Origin: Bacteroidota bacterium
GTDB lineage: Bacteria; Bacteroidota; Bacteroidia; UKL13-3
Assembly (NCBI GenBank): GCA_027487835.1
Contig: JAIYCU010000024.1
Span: 1 to 64,000, forward strand
Reading direction: 5' to 3'
DNA: 64,000 nucleotides
Position numbers and translations under genes: made by a program. Shown here piece by piece: positions 25,673 to 33,534 of the stretch. A model generated the notes under the pieces. It was not told where the DNA came from and searched no databases. It was given only the letters and a program-made list of their open reading frames with translations. Numbering within the stretch: the first letter of the stretch is position 1; the number at the start of each line of letters is the position of its first letter.

Positions 25673-27790
25673 TTAATAGAATAAATGTCTATTGTCTTTT
25701 ACTTTTTTGATTTCTTTTAGCACCTCAAAATAATTGTATTCAATTTTTTGAGTAAGTGTATTGCTTATTTCAGCTTTTTGCGCATCATAGTTTGCAGCAG
25801 GAGCAGCAGGCGAAATTTTAGTTACTTGATAAGCGTAAACTGCCGCATCGCCCTTGATTGGTCCTTTAACTTTATTTATTTCACTTGTTCCGGCAACGGT
25901 TCCAGCAAAAATAGGATCAAAACCAATATAAGGAATACTTGCATTTTCAAAGGTTAAGCTTGGAACGGGCGTAACAGGTTGGTTCAAGCTCTTGCTAAGT
26001 GCATCTAAGCTAGAACCAGATTCCATTGCTTTGGTCATTTTTTCTGACATTTGCTCCGCTTTCTTATCTTTTCTGTAATCATTTAGAACACGTTCCTTAG
26101 CCGCTTCAAAATTTGATTTTCCTTTTTCGCGAATGGCAGTTAAAGTTAAAATCACATATTTATCTTCTCCTACTGTTAAAACATCACTAACGTCCCCAAC
26201 TTTTGCATTATATGCCCAGCGAACAGCTTCTCTTGCTTCTGAATAACCAGGTAAGAAGTTATCTGTTTCACGCACAAATTCTCCGATTCTTTTTACAATT
26301 TTCTTTTCTTCTACATTTTTGGCAAAATCTTCAGCATTTCTGCTGGCAGCAGCGAATTGGCTTGCTTCATTAAATGCGATTGAGGTGGTTTTTTCGCTTG
26401 CTCCAACTGCTCTTGAAAGCACCGCTGCACAAACTGTTTTCTTACTCTTATCACCAGTTACTTTAATAATATGAAATCCAAACTGAGTTTTAGTTACAAA
26501 CACATCTCCCTTATTATGAGATTTTACAGCATCATTGAATTCTTTTACCATTGAGCCTTCTGTAAACCAGCCTAAATCACCGCCACGGTCTTTGGTTCCA
26601 TCAGTTCCAAACTCAGCAGCAAGTACTGCAAAATCTTCTCCTTTTTTGATTCTTGACAAGATATCATTAGCCTTTTTCTGTGCATTTGAAGTGTCTAAAT
26701 CTGTTGCACCTTCTACTCTAATTAAAATATGGCTAGCCTTCATGCTAAATACACTGTCTTGCTTAACGCCACTAATTTTGAATAGTGTCCAACTGCCATT
26801 TTCGAATAAAGGGCCTACAACTGTTCCAACTGAATCATTAAATAATTTAGCTTGAACCGATTCTGGGTATTCGCTTCTGCGTTTAGGTGTTGGGTCAAAT
26901 TTAACATCACTATTTACATCTACATAGGCAGTATCATTTTCTGCCATTTGAAATTGAGGTAACTGGTCGAAGGCCCATTTTTGAACCACTGCTGAATCTT
27001 CCGAAGTTGGGGCAAAATCCCATACCACAAATTCTAGTTTTCTGCTATTTTCTTTTTCCTTATACTTATCTAGGTTCTTTTTAAAATAAGACTTTAGCTC
27101 ATTATCATCTGCAGTAATTGTAGAATCTGCAATCGTAAAATAAGGCATTGCAATTAGATTTACTTCAGCAGATTGACTTCTTGAGGCGTATAAATTTTTT
27201 GCTTCCAAGCTCGTACCATAAACCCCTTTTTTAAGTAAAGTGGCATATTTACGTTGTAAAGTCTCGGTTACAATATAATCTTCAAATTCTTTCCATTGTG
27301 CCTTTGCATTTTCATCGGTGCCTTCAGTTACTTGTTTAAGGTAACGTTTCACATTATTAATGTCGAACATGCCTGTATTAGGATCTGTGAAAGATTGGCG
27401 AATTTGAGGGTGGATGTTATTTCCAAACACCATATCGCTTAATTCATCTTCAGAAACAGTAAGTCCTAGGCCATCATACTGCTTTGCCATTAAAAAGTCG
27501 TTTAATACTTGATTCCATGTTTGGTCTCTAAGTTGGGTTTTGGTATTTTCATCCATACTTTCCTGACCACTCCGCTTTAAATAATTGTCTATGTTCAGTT
27601 GGTATTTTGCGTCAAATTCTTTTGCAGAAATTTTTTCGCCATCAATTTCACCTACATCTGTAACCTGACTTCCGCCGAACAATCCCATGTTATTGTTTAC
27701 TGCATCAGAAATTACAAATAAAGCTAACGCTAGACCTACTGCGCCAATTGCTAGTCCTGATCTGTTCCTTATTTTTGTTAATATTGCCAT
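25673..27790 (-). CDS. PpiD/SurA-like peptidyl-prolyl isomerase
   Basis: 705 residues from the ATG at 27790 (a TTG at 27841 is in frame). The start MAILTKIRNRSG leads into one membrane segment (LAIGAVGLALALFVISDAV), with the rest in the periplasm. A SurA-type N-terminal chaperone region (VGEIDGEKISAKEFDAKY) precedes a parvulin domain at roughly residues 345-445 (ASHILIRVEG, then GGDLGWFTEGSMVKEF, then TQFGFHIIKV). The C-terminal part has a second degenerate isomerase-like region and a helical tail. It assists folding of exported proteins at the inner membrane and is co-transcribed with the hydrolase. Confidence 0.92.
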   Translation of the reverse strand: MAILTKIRNRSGLAIGAVGLALALFVISDAVNNNMGLFGGSQVTDVGEIDGEKISAKEFDAKYQLNIDNYLKRSGQESMDENTKTQLRDQTWNQVLNDFLMAKQYDGLGLTVSEDELSDMVFGNNIHPQIRQSFTDPNTGMFDINNVKRYLKQVTEGTDENAKAQWKEFEDYIVTETLQRKYATLLKKGVYGTSLEAKNLYASRSQSAEVNLIAMPYFTIADSTITADDNELKSYFKKNLDKYKEKENSRKLEFVVWDFAPTSEDSAVVQKWAFDQLPQFQMAENDTAYVDVNSDVKFDPTPKRRSEYPESVQAKLFNDSVGTVVGPLFENGSWTLFKISGVKQDSVFSMKASHILIRVEGATDLDTSNAQKKANDILSRIKKGEDFAVLAAEFGTDGTKDRGGDLGWFTEGSMVKEFNDAVKSHNKGDVFVTKTQFGFHIIKVTGDKSKKTVCAAVLSRAVGASEKTTSIAFNEASQFAAASRNAEDFAKNVEEKKIVKRIGEFVRETDNFLPGYSEAREAVRWAYNAKVGDVSDVLTVGEDKYVILTLTAIREKGKSNFEAAKERVLNDYRKDKKAEQMSEKMTKAMESGSSLDALSKSLNQPVTPVPSLTFENASIPYIGFDPIFAGTVAGTSEINKVKGPIKGDAAVYAYQVTKISPAAPAANYDAQKAEISNTLTQKIEYNYFEVLKEIKKVKDNRHLFY

Positions 27791-27886
27791 CTCTAGTTTT
27801 TTAGGAAGGGCGAAAATAAGCGGGCTGAGGACAAAAGTCAATCTTTATTTACGCTTTACACTTAAAAAGCATAACTTTAAGCAGCG

Positions 27887-28594
27887 ATGGCAATAAAATA
27901 TGGTAAGTTATTTTTGATTCCGAATTTTCTTAGTGATGAAAATGAGGATGATTTTATCTCGGGGCAGGTAAGAAGGATGGTTCATCAAATTAAACATTTT
28001 GTTGTAGAAAATGAAAAGCAGGCAAGGGCACTTATAAAGCGTTTGCAATTGGAAAGTGCTCAATCTGAGCTAAAATTGTGGGTTTTAAACGAGCACACAC
28101 TGCCCCAACAGGTGCCAGAATTGCTTGAGGCACTTGAAAATTCAGATGCTGGAATAATTTCAGATGCGGGTTTACCCTGTATTGCAGATCCTGGGTCTAT
28201 TTTAGTATCACTTGCTCAGAATAAAGGGATTGAAGTTATTCCTTTGCCAGGTGCAAGCAGTATATTTATGACATTAATGGCAAGTGGCTTTAATGGTCAG
28301 CAGTTTACCTTTAATGGGTATTTGCCCATTGAAAAGCCTTTAAGAGTTAGAAAGTTAAAAGAATTAGAACAGTTAGCTGCTCAAGGAGTTACACAAATTT
28401 TTATGGAAACACCCTATAGAAATAATCAATTAGTTAGTGACTTATTGGGTAATTTAAAACCCAATGCCTCACTAAGTATTGGCTGCAAGGTAGGTGGTAA
28501 TTCAGGTTGGGTCAAAACGAAAACTGTGAATGCTTGGAAATCTAATATACCTGATTTACATAAGTTGCCTTGTATCTTTGTTATAGGTAATTAA
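27887..28594 (+). CDS. RsmI-like SAM-dependent (tetrapyrrole-fold) methyltransferase
   Basis: 235 residues. The family core is visible: GIISDAGLPCIADPGSILV, then PLPGASSIFMTLMASGF, then FTFNGYLP. This parallels RsmI, which methylates the 2'-O of C1402 in 16S rRNA. The N-terminus differs from true RsmI: it starts KLFLIPNFLSDENEDDFI, without the LYVVATPIGN motif. It is therefore probably the Bacteroidetes RsmI paralogue of unknown target. It is divergent from the PpiD-like gene. Confidence 0.82.
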   Translation: MAIKYGKLFLIPNFLSDENEDDFISGQVRRMVHQIKHFVVENEKQARALIKRLQLESAQSELKLWVLNEHTLPQQVPELLEALENSDAGIISDAGLPCIADPGSILVSLAQNKGIEVIPLPGASSIFMTLMASGFNGQQFTFNGYLPIEKPLRVRKLKELEQLAAQGVTQIFMETPYRNNQLVSDLLGNLKPNASLSIGCKVGGNSGWVKTKTVNAWKSNIPDLHKLPCIFVIGN

Positions 28595-28677
28595 AATTCT
28601 GACAAACAGGCTATTACCCAAATTGGCTTTGTATATTTCATTACATCCCCTTTCTTTGAAAATACTAAATCACCGAG

Positions 28678-29547
28678 ATGAGCTGGTATAAACGTGTAAA
28701 AGAGGGGATTACAACCCTAACTTCGGAGAAAAAGGCTGTACCTGATGGGCTATGGCATAAATGTAGTCGATGCAAGAAAACATTCCTATCTGAAGACCAT
28801 CAAAAAAATTGTTATGTATGTTCCAATTGCAACTATCATGATAAGGTAGGTTCTCATGAATATTTTGAAATTTTATTTGGAGAAGATTTTACAGAATTGT
28901 TTGAGAATATTTATCCAAGTGATCCCTTAGGTTTTAAAGACACGAAGGAGTATTCTAAACGACTCAAGGAATCGCAAGAGAAAAGTGGAATGACAGATGC
29001 CATGCGAGTAGCAGTTGGTAACCTAAATGCTGACATGAAGTTGGTGGTTGCTTGTATGGATTTTGGTTTTATAGGCGGTAGTATGGGAAGTGTTGTTGGC
29101 GAAAAAATAGCACGTGCCATTGATTATGCTCGCGAAAACAGAATTCCCTTACTCATAATTAGTAAGTCTGGCGGTGCGCGAATGATGGAGGCTGCTTTCT
29201 CTTTAATGCAAATGGCAAAGACATCTTCAAAACTCGCATTATTGGGAAAAGCTGGAATTCCTTATATTTCATTGTTAACTGATCCAACTACGGGTGGGGT
29301 AACAGCAAGTTTTGCTATGTTGGGAGATGTAAATATTGCAGAACCTGAGGCTTTAATTGGTTTTGCAGGTCCAAGGGTTATTAGAGAAACTATTGGAAAA
29401 GATTTACCTAAAGGATTTCAAAGTTCGGAATTTGTGTTGGAACACGGGTTTTTGGATTTTATTGTTGTGCGAACCGATTTAAAAGCTAAATTGAGTAGTT
29501 TATTGCACATATTGATGAAAGTGCCAGCTAATCAGTTAAGCAACTAA
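28678..29547 (+). CDS. accD: Acetyl-CoA carboxylase carboxyltransferase subunit beta
   Basis: 289 residues, normal length. Four zinc-ribbon cysteines lie near residues 29, 32, 48 and 51 (CSRC, CSNC). The crotonase-fold core follows (GFIGGSMGSVVGEKIARA, then KSGGARMMEAAFSLMQM, then TDPTTGGVTASFAMLGD, then GFAGPRVIRETI). With AccA it transfers carboxyl from biotin to acetyl-CoA in fatty-acid synthesis. The LUD gene follows 13 bases later, probably in the same transcript. Confidence 0.97.
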   Translation: MSWYKRVKEGITTLTSEKKAVPDGLWHKCSRCKKTFLSEDHQKNCYVCSNCNYHDKVGSHEYFEILFGEDFTELFENIYPSDPLGFKDTKEYSKRLKESQEKSGMTDAMRVAVGNLNADMKLVVACMDFGFIGGSMGSVVGEKIARAIDYARENRIPLLIISKSGGARMMEAAFSLMQMAKTSSKLALLGKAGIPYISLLTDPTTGGVTASFAMLGDVNIAEPEALIGFAGPRVIRETIGKDLPKGFQSSEFVLEHGFLDFIVVRTDLKAKLSSLLHILMKVPANQLSN

Positions 29548-29560
29548 TAATAGTATTTCT

Positions 29561-30235
29561 TTGGAACAGCAAATAACAGCTAAGGAAAAAATTTTAAAAA
29601 AGGTAAGACAAGGTTTGATTAATAAATCAAAGAGCACTTATCAGAATATCGACTTAGAATCGACTGTTTTTGCGCATCCAGAAGGGGATACCATTTCTGA
29701 AATGTTTGTTAAGTCTTTTGTTGAAGTGGGCGGTAAATTTGTTTATTGCGATAATCAATTTGATTGCATTGACAAGTTATTGGACCTGATAGAAGATAGA
29801 AAGTGGAAAGTGCTGTTTTGCAGGGAAGAGGGCATGCAAGATTTACTAACAGATAGTGGTATAAACTTTTTTCATAAGACTGAACATTTAGATAAAATTC
29901 AGGTTTCCATTACAGGATGTGAGGCTTTATTGGCAAATTCAGGTTCGATAATGGTAAGTAGCAATCATAATGCTCGGGTAATGAGTATTTGGCCGCCTGT
30001 TCATATTGTAATTGCAAATCGTTCTCAAATTGTAATGGATATGAAAGAGTCATTCCAAATTGTTAGAAACAAGTATGGAAGAAATATACCTACTATGATT
30101 AGTTATATTACAGGTCCTAGTGCAACTTACGATATTCCATCAGAACTGGAAGAAATTGTTTCTAAACCAGTTGGAGGAGCACATGGCCCAATTGAACTTA
30201 TTCTTTTCTTAGTAGACGATAGAAAGAACGATTAA
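29561..30235 (+). CDS. LUD-domain (LutC/YkgG-like) protein
   Basis: 224 residues from a TTG; no nearby in-frame ATG. It has the LUD fold pattern: VSITGCEALLANSGSIMVSS, then VMSIWPPVHIVIANRSQIV, then ITGPSATYDI, then GAHGPIELILFLVDD. LutC is part of the L-lactate oxidation complex, but no LutA or LutB gene is nearby. The role here is therefore open; in Bacteroidetes such stand-alone LUD genes are often near core genes. It sits between accD and lpxH with gaps of 13 and 10 bases. Confidence 0.88.
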   Translation: MEQQITAKEKILKKVRQGLINKSKSTYQNIDLESTVFAHPEGDTISEMFVKSFVEVGGKFVYCDNQFDCIDKLLDLIEDRKWKVLFCREEGMQDLLTDSGINFFHKTEHLDKIQVSITGCEALLANSGSIMVSSNHNARVMSIWPPVHIVIANRSQIVMDMKESFQIVRNKYGRNIPTMISYITGPSATYDIPSELEEIVSKPVGGAHGPIELILFLVDDRKND

Positions 30236-30245
30236 CATTAATAAT

Positions 30246-30995
30246 TTGAAGCGCGTTTATTTTGCCTCAGATTTTCATCTGGGTATACCCAATAGAGAAG
30301 ATAGTTTTAAGCGAGAACTTAAAATTATCAGGTGGTTGGATAATATCCAATCTGATTGTGCAGAATTGTATATTTTAGGGGATATTTTTGATTTTTGGTT
30401 TGAATATAAACTTGTTGTACCAAAGGGTTTTGTGAGATTGCAGTCTAAAATTGCCTCATTTACCGATAGCGGAATCCCTGTTTATTTTTTTCATGGCAAC
30501 CATGATTTATGGCAATTTGGATATTTTGAAGAGGAATTAGGTGTTAAGGTTATTAAAAAGCCAATTTACACAGAGATTTTAGGAAAAAAGTTTTACCTCG
30601 CTCATGGTGACGGTTTGGGTTTGGGTCAAACCAAGTTTAAATTAATTTTGGCCATTTATAGGAACTACTTTTTTCAGCGACTATTTGCCTTTTTTCATCC
30701 TAGCATTGGGATAGGTATTGCTAATTGGATGAGTGCTCAAAGTAAAATGAAGACTTTTGATGGTAATTTTAAGTTTTATGGAGAGCAAGAACATTTAATT
30801 CAACATTGTAGAATGCTGATAGATAAGGGTGAAACAGCAGATTACTATGTTTACGGGCATCGTCATTTACCCATGATTTATGATTTGGGGAATGGTGCTT
30901 CTTATGTAAATTTAGGTGATTGGATTGGGTATTATTCTTATGTAGTTTTTGATGGTGAATCCCTTAGCTTAGAAACTTTTGAAAAGTCGGAATAA
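30246..30995 (+). CDS. lpxH: UDP-2,3-diacylglucosamine diphosphatase
   Basis: 249 residues from a TTG (MKRVYFASDFHLG). The calcineurin-like metallophosphatase motifs are in order: DFHLG, GDIFDFWFE, GNHD, HGD and GHRH. Together they match LpxH, which makes lipid X in lipid A synthesis. The length is right for the family. The 3' end overlaps the next gene by 17 bases. Confidence 0.92.
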   Translation: MKRVYFASDFHLGIPNREDSFKRELKIIRWLDNIQSDCAELYILGDIFDFWFEYKLVVPKGFVRLQSKIASFTDSGIPVYFFHGNHDLWQFGYFEEELGVKVIKKPIYTEILGKKFYLAHGDGLGLGQTKFKLILAIYRNYFFQRLFAFFHPSIGIGIANWMSAQSKMKTFDGNFKFYGEQEHLIQHCRMLIDKGETADYYVYGHRHLPMIYDLGNGASYVNLGDWIGYYSYVVFDGESLSLETFEKSE

Positions 30996-31785
30996 AAGGA
31001 CTGTATTGTTTTTGTTATTAGCTACAATTTTGTTTAGTAGCTATGCGCCATCTTGGAAAAAACTTAGTACAATAGACATTCAAGTAAAGGATTTAGAATT
31101 AGATCATTTAGGCAATGTATATGTGGTTAGTAAAACCAATCAGCTTTATAAGTTTAATGAAAATGGCATCTTATTGAGCACACTTAATTATGCTTACTTA
31201 GGAAATATAACCCATATAGATTGCAGTAATCCTTTAGAGTTGTATCTGTTTTATAAAGAGCTAAATGCAATTGTATTTCTTGATAATAATTTAGCTTACC
31301 GTGGTAGGATGAACTTGTCTGACTTTGGCATATTGCAGGCCGCCGCCGCAGGGCGAGCTTATGATAATGGGGTTTGGGTGTTTGACCAAGGCGATATGCA
31401 ATTGAAAAAATTGGAAAGAGATGGAACCATTATGCAGCAAAGCGGCAATTCACTTCAGTTTGTTGATCAAAATAAACTTTCACCAGAAGATATTAAGGAT
31501 AATGGGAGCCGGGTTTTTGTGTGTGATACATCAAGTGGTATTTTAATGTTTGATGTTTTTGCTAATTATATTAAAACTTTTACTAAAGTTAGCAGCCTTA
31601 GTTATATGGTTAATGATAAAGAATTGACCTATTTAGAGAAGGATAAGCTTATAAAAATAAAAATACTTGGTTCAACCCGAGATACACTAAATTTACCTGT
31701 AACGGGCATTATTCAGGCAAAATTGGGGAAAGACAAAGTATATCTTTCAGATTCTAACCAATTGCACATTTATAGTTTTGATTAG
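30979..31785 (+). CDS. Secreted propeller-like hypothetical protein
   Basis: 268 residues from a TTG inside the end of lpxH. A signal peptide ([18 protein letters not shown]) precedes repeated short beta units ([65 protein letters not shown]). These are typical of a small six-bladed, NHL- or WD-like propeller. No catalytic residues are evident. It is probably translated from the lpxH transcript, and its function is unknown. Confidence 0.75.
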   Translation: MKSRNKRTVLFLLLATILFSSYAPSWKKLSTIDIQVKDLELDHLGNVYVVSKTNQLYKFNENGILLSTLNYAYLGNITHIDCSNPLELYLFYKELNAIVFLDNNLAYRGRMNLSDFGILQAAAAGRAYDNGVWVFDQGDMQLKKLERDGTIMQQSGNSLQFVDQNKLSPEDIKDNGSRVFVCDTSSGILMFDVFANYIKTFTKVSSLSYMVNDKELTYLEKDKLIKIKILGSTRDTLNLPVTGIIQAKLGKDKVYLSDSNQLHIYSFD

Positions 31786-31791
31786 ATAACT

Positions 31792-31799
31792 TATCTTCG
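31792..31799 (+). promoter_or_regulatory. -7 box TATCTTCG of prfA
   Basis: TATCTTCG (one change from TAnnTTTG) ends 6 bases before the prfA ATG, which predicts a very short leader. Confidence 0.4.
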
Positions 31800-31805
31800 C
31801 AGCCC

Positions 31806-32876
31806 ATGTTAGAGAAGTTAGAAGCAATTTACACGAGATTTAAAAAGGTTGAAGAGCAATTAAGCCAACCAGATGTTTTAGCCGATATGAAGCGATTTAC
31901 CCAAATGAATCGCGAGTATAAAGGGCTGCAGCCTATTATAGATAAGTATTTCGAATACAAAAATTTGGTTGGGAATATCCAGAATGCACGCGAAATCATG
32001 AAAACTGAGAAGGATGAGGAGATGCGCGATATGGCAAAGTCTGAATTAGATGAACTTGAACCTAAAGTTGACCCTTTAGAGGATGAGATTAGAATTTTAT
32101 TAATTCCAAAAGACCCTGAGGATGCGAAGAATGCTATATTGGAGATTAGGGGCGGAACAGGCGGTGATGAAGCCAGTATTTTTGCGGGTGATTTGTATAG
32201 GATGTACATGTATTTTTGTGAGAAAAGAGGGTGGAAAACGGAGGTTGTTGATTTCACTGATGGAACAGCAGGAGGATATAAGGAAATCATTATTGATGTG
32301 CAGGGAGAAGATGTTTACGGAATTTTAAAATATGAAAGTGGAGTGCATCGGGTTCAGCGTGTTCCAGAAACTGAAACACAAGGAAGGGTTCATACCTCTG
32401 CTGCAACGGTTGCTGTTTTGCCCGAGGCAGAAGAAGTAGATGTTTATTTGAACCCAGCAGATATAGATATGCAAACTGCAAGGTCTGGGGGCGCTGGTGG
32501 CCAGAATGTAAATAAAATTGAAAGTAAGGTAATGTTAACACATAGACCATCTGGTTTAGTAGTTGTTTGTCAGGTTGAAAGAACCCAAAACGGAAACCGT
32601 GAAAGAGCCATGCAAATGTTACGCTCTAAATTATATGAAATAGAACTACAGAAACACAATGACGCCATTGCAAGTAAGAGGAAAACAATGGTTTCATCAG
32701 GTGATAGGTCAGCAAAAATTAGAACTTATAATTATCCTCAGAGCCGCGTAACCGATCATAGAATTGGTTATACTGCCTATAATTTGCCAGAGGTAATGAA
32801 TGGAAATATACAAACCTTTATCGACCAATTACAGGTTGCAGAAAATGCAGAGAAATTAAAGGAAGGGCAGATGTAG
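31806..32876 (+). CDS. prfA: Peptide chain release factor 1
   Basis: 356 residues, normal length. The GGQ motif that triggers peptide release lies near residues 232-234 in [12 protein letters not shown]. The codon-recognition loop reads [23 protein letters not shown], with PxT (PET) and not the SPF motif of RF2, so it reads UAA and UAG. It may have its own promoter just before the ATG. Confidence 0.97.
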   Translation: MLEKLEAIYTRFKKVEEQLSQPDVLADMKRFTQMNREYKGLQPIIDKYFEYKNLVGNIQNAREIMKTEKDEEMRDMAKSELDELEPKVDPLEDEIRILLIPKDPEDAKNAILEIRGGTGGDEASIFAGDLYRMYMYFCEKRGWKTEVVDFTDGTAGGYKEIIIDVQGEDVYGILKYESGVHRVQRVPETETQGRVHTSAATVAVLPEAEEVDVYLNPADIDMQTARSGGAGGQNVNKIESKVMLTHRPSGLVVVCQVERTQNGNRERAMQMLRSKLYEIELQKHNDAIASKRKTMVSSGDRSAKIRTYNYPQSRVTDHRIGYTAYNLPEVMNGNIQTFIDQLQVAENAEKLKEGQM

Positions 32877-32885
32877 AAAGGGGTT

Positions 32886-33452
32886 TTAACCTAACCTATG
32901 ACTCATAATTTTCTGAACTTCGCTATAAAGTTGAAGGGGATTAAATTTTCTCCAATTGAAAGCATCTAGTTCGCCACCAAAATTAAGATAATAATCGATG
33001 TTGGCGTTTCTGAATTCTTGCAGCACATGTTCTTGAAAATTAATTGCAGCAATCCAACCTTCTTCCACATCTTGAAACCATTCTTCATAATATGAATCAT
33101 CGCTGCTATGGAAGTTTAGGACATTTTCGCCAATTAGAATAAACTTGTTAATTCCCATATAATTTAAGGGTTCAACCACTTCTCTTTTAAGAAACATAAT
33201 GTCATTATGAATGGCGTCGTTCCACTCTCCAATAAGTTCAAAAACAGCAAAACCTTTGCTATAATCTGCATTTAAAATTTTTACATAAAGTGTAGGAGAG
33301 CCAAATTCATCCCATTGTGGATGAATGGCATAATTATATACATTATTGGTAAACTCAAATTCACTGTATTCTCTTTCAAAAAAGGGAGAATTTGGGTCGT
33401 TTTCGCTTTGGTAAATATCCCGCCACCTAAAAAATGGTTCTAATTCTTGCAT
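32886..33452 (-). CDS. Conserved hypothetical protein
   Basis: 188 residues, acidic and rich in aromatic residues, with no signal peptide or membrane segment, so probably cytoplasmic. It begins MQELEPFFRWRDIY and contains a likely alpha/beta core (PTLYVKILNADYSKGFAVFELIGE; INKFILIGENVLNFH). I have a sense of similar proteins in other Bacteroidetes but cannot name the family. The gene is convergent with prfA, with 9 bases between the stops. An exact TATCTTTG box lies 9 bases before the ATG. Confidence 0.75.
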   Translation of the reverse strand: MQELEPFFRWRDIYQSENDPNSPFFEREYSEFEFTNNVYNYAIHPQWDEFGSPTLYVKILNADYSKGFAVFELIGEWNDAIHNDIMFLKREVVEPLNYMGINKFILIGENVLNFHSSDDSYYEEWFQDVEEGWIAAINFQEHVLQEFRNANIDYYLNFGGELDAFNWRKFNPLQLYSEVQKIMSHRLG

Positions 33453-33461
33453 AGTGAGCTA

Positions 33462-33469
33462 CAAAGATA
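33462..33469 (-). promoter_or_regulatory. -7 box TATCTTTG of the 188-residue hypothetical gene
   Basis: Exact TAnnTTTG on the minus strand, ending 9 bases before the ATG. Confidence 0.5.
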
Positions 33470-33509
33470 TTCTTGAAATTTGAAAAAATTGCGGCAAACA
33501 ATTTCACAA

Positions 33510-33517
33510 CATTTTTG
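33510..33517 (+). promoter_or_regulatory. Possible -7 box of the SulP/carbonic anhydrase gene
   Basis: CATTTTTG, one base from TAnnTTTG and identical to the box before the sensor kinase, 17 bases before the ATG at 33535. Confidence 0.4.
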
Positions 33518-33534
33518 TTATATTGCCCTGACTT

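Noticed and set aside
31829-32550. Minus-strand frames of 153 and 86 residues across prfA
   Set aside because: prfA is intact on the plus strand; the antisense frames show no family features.
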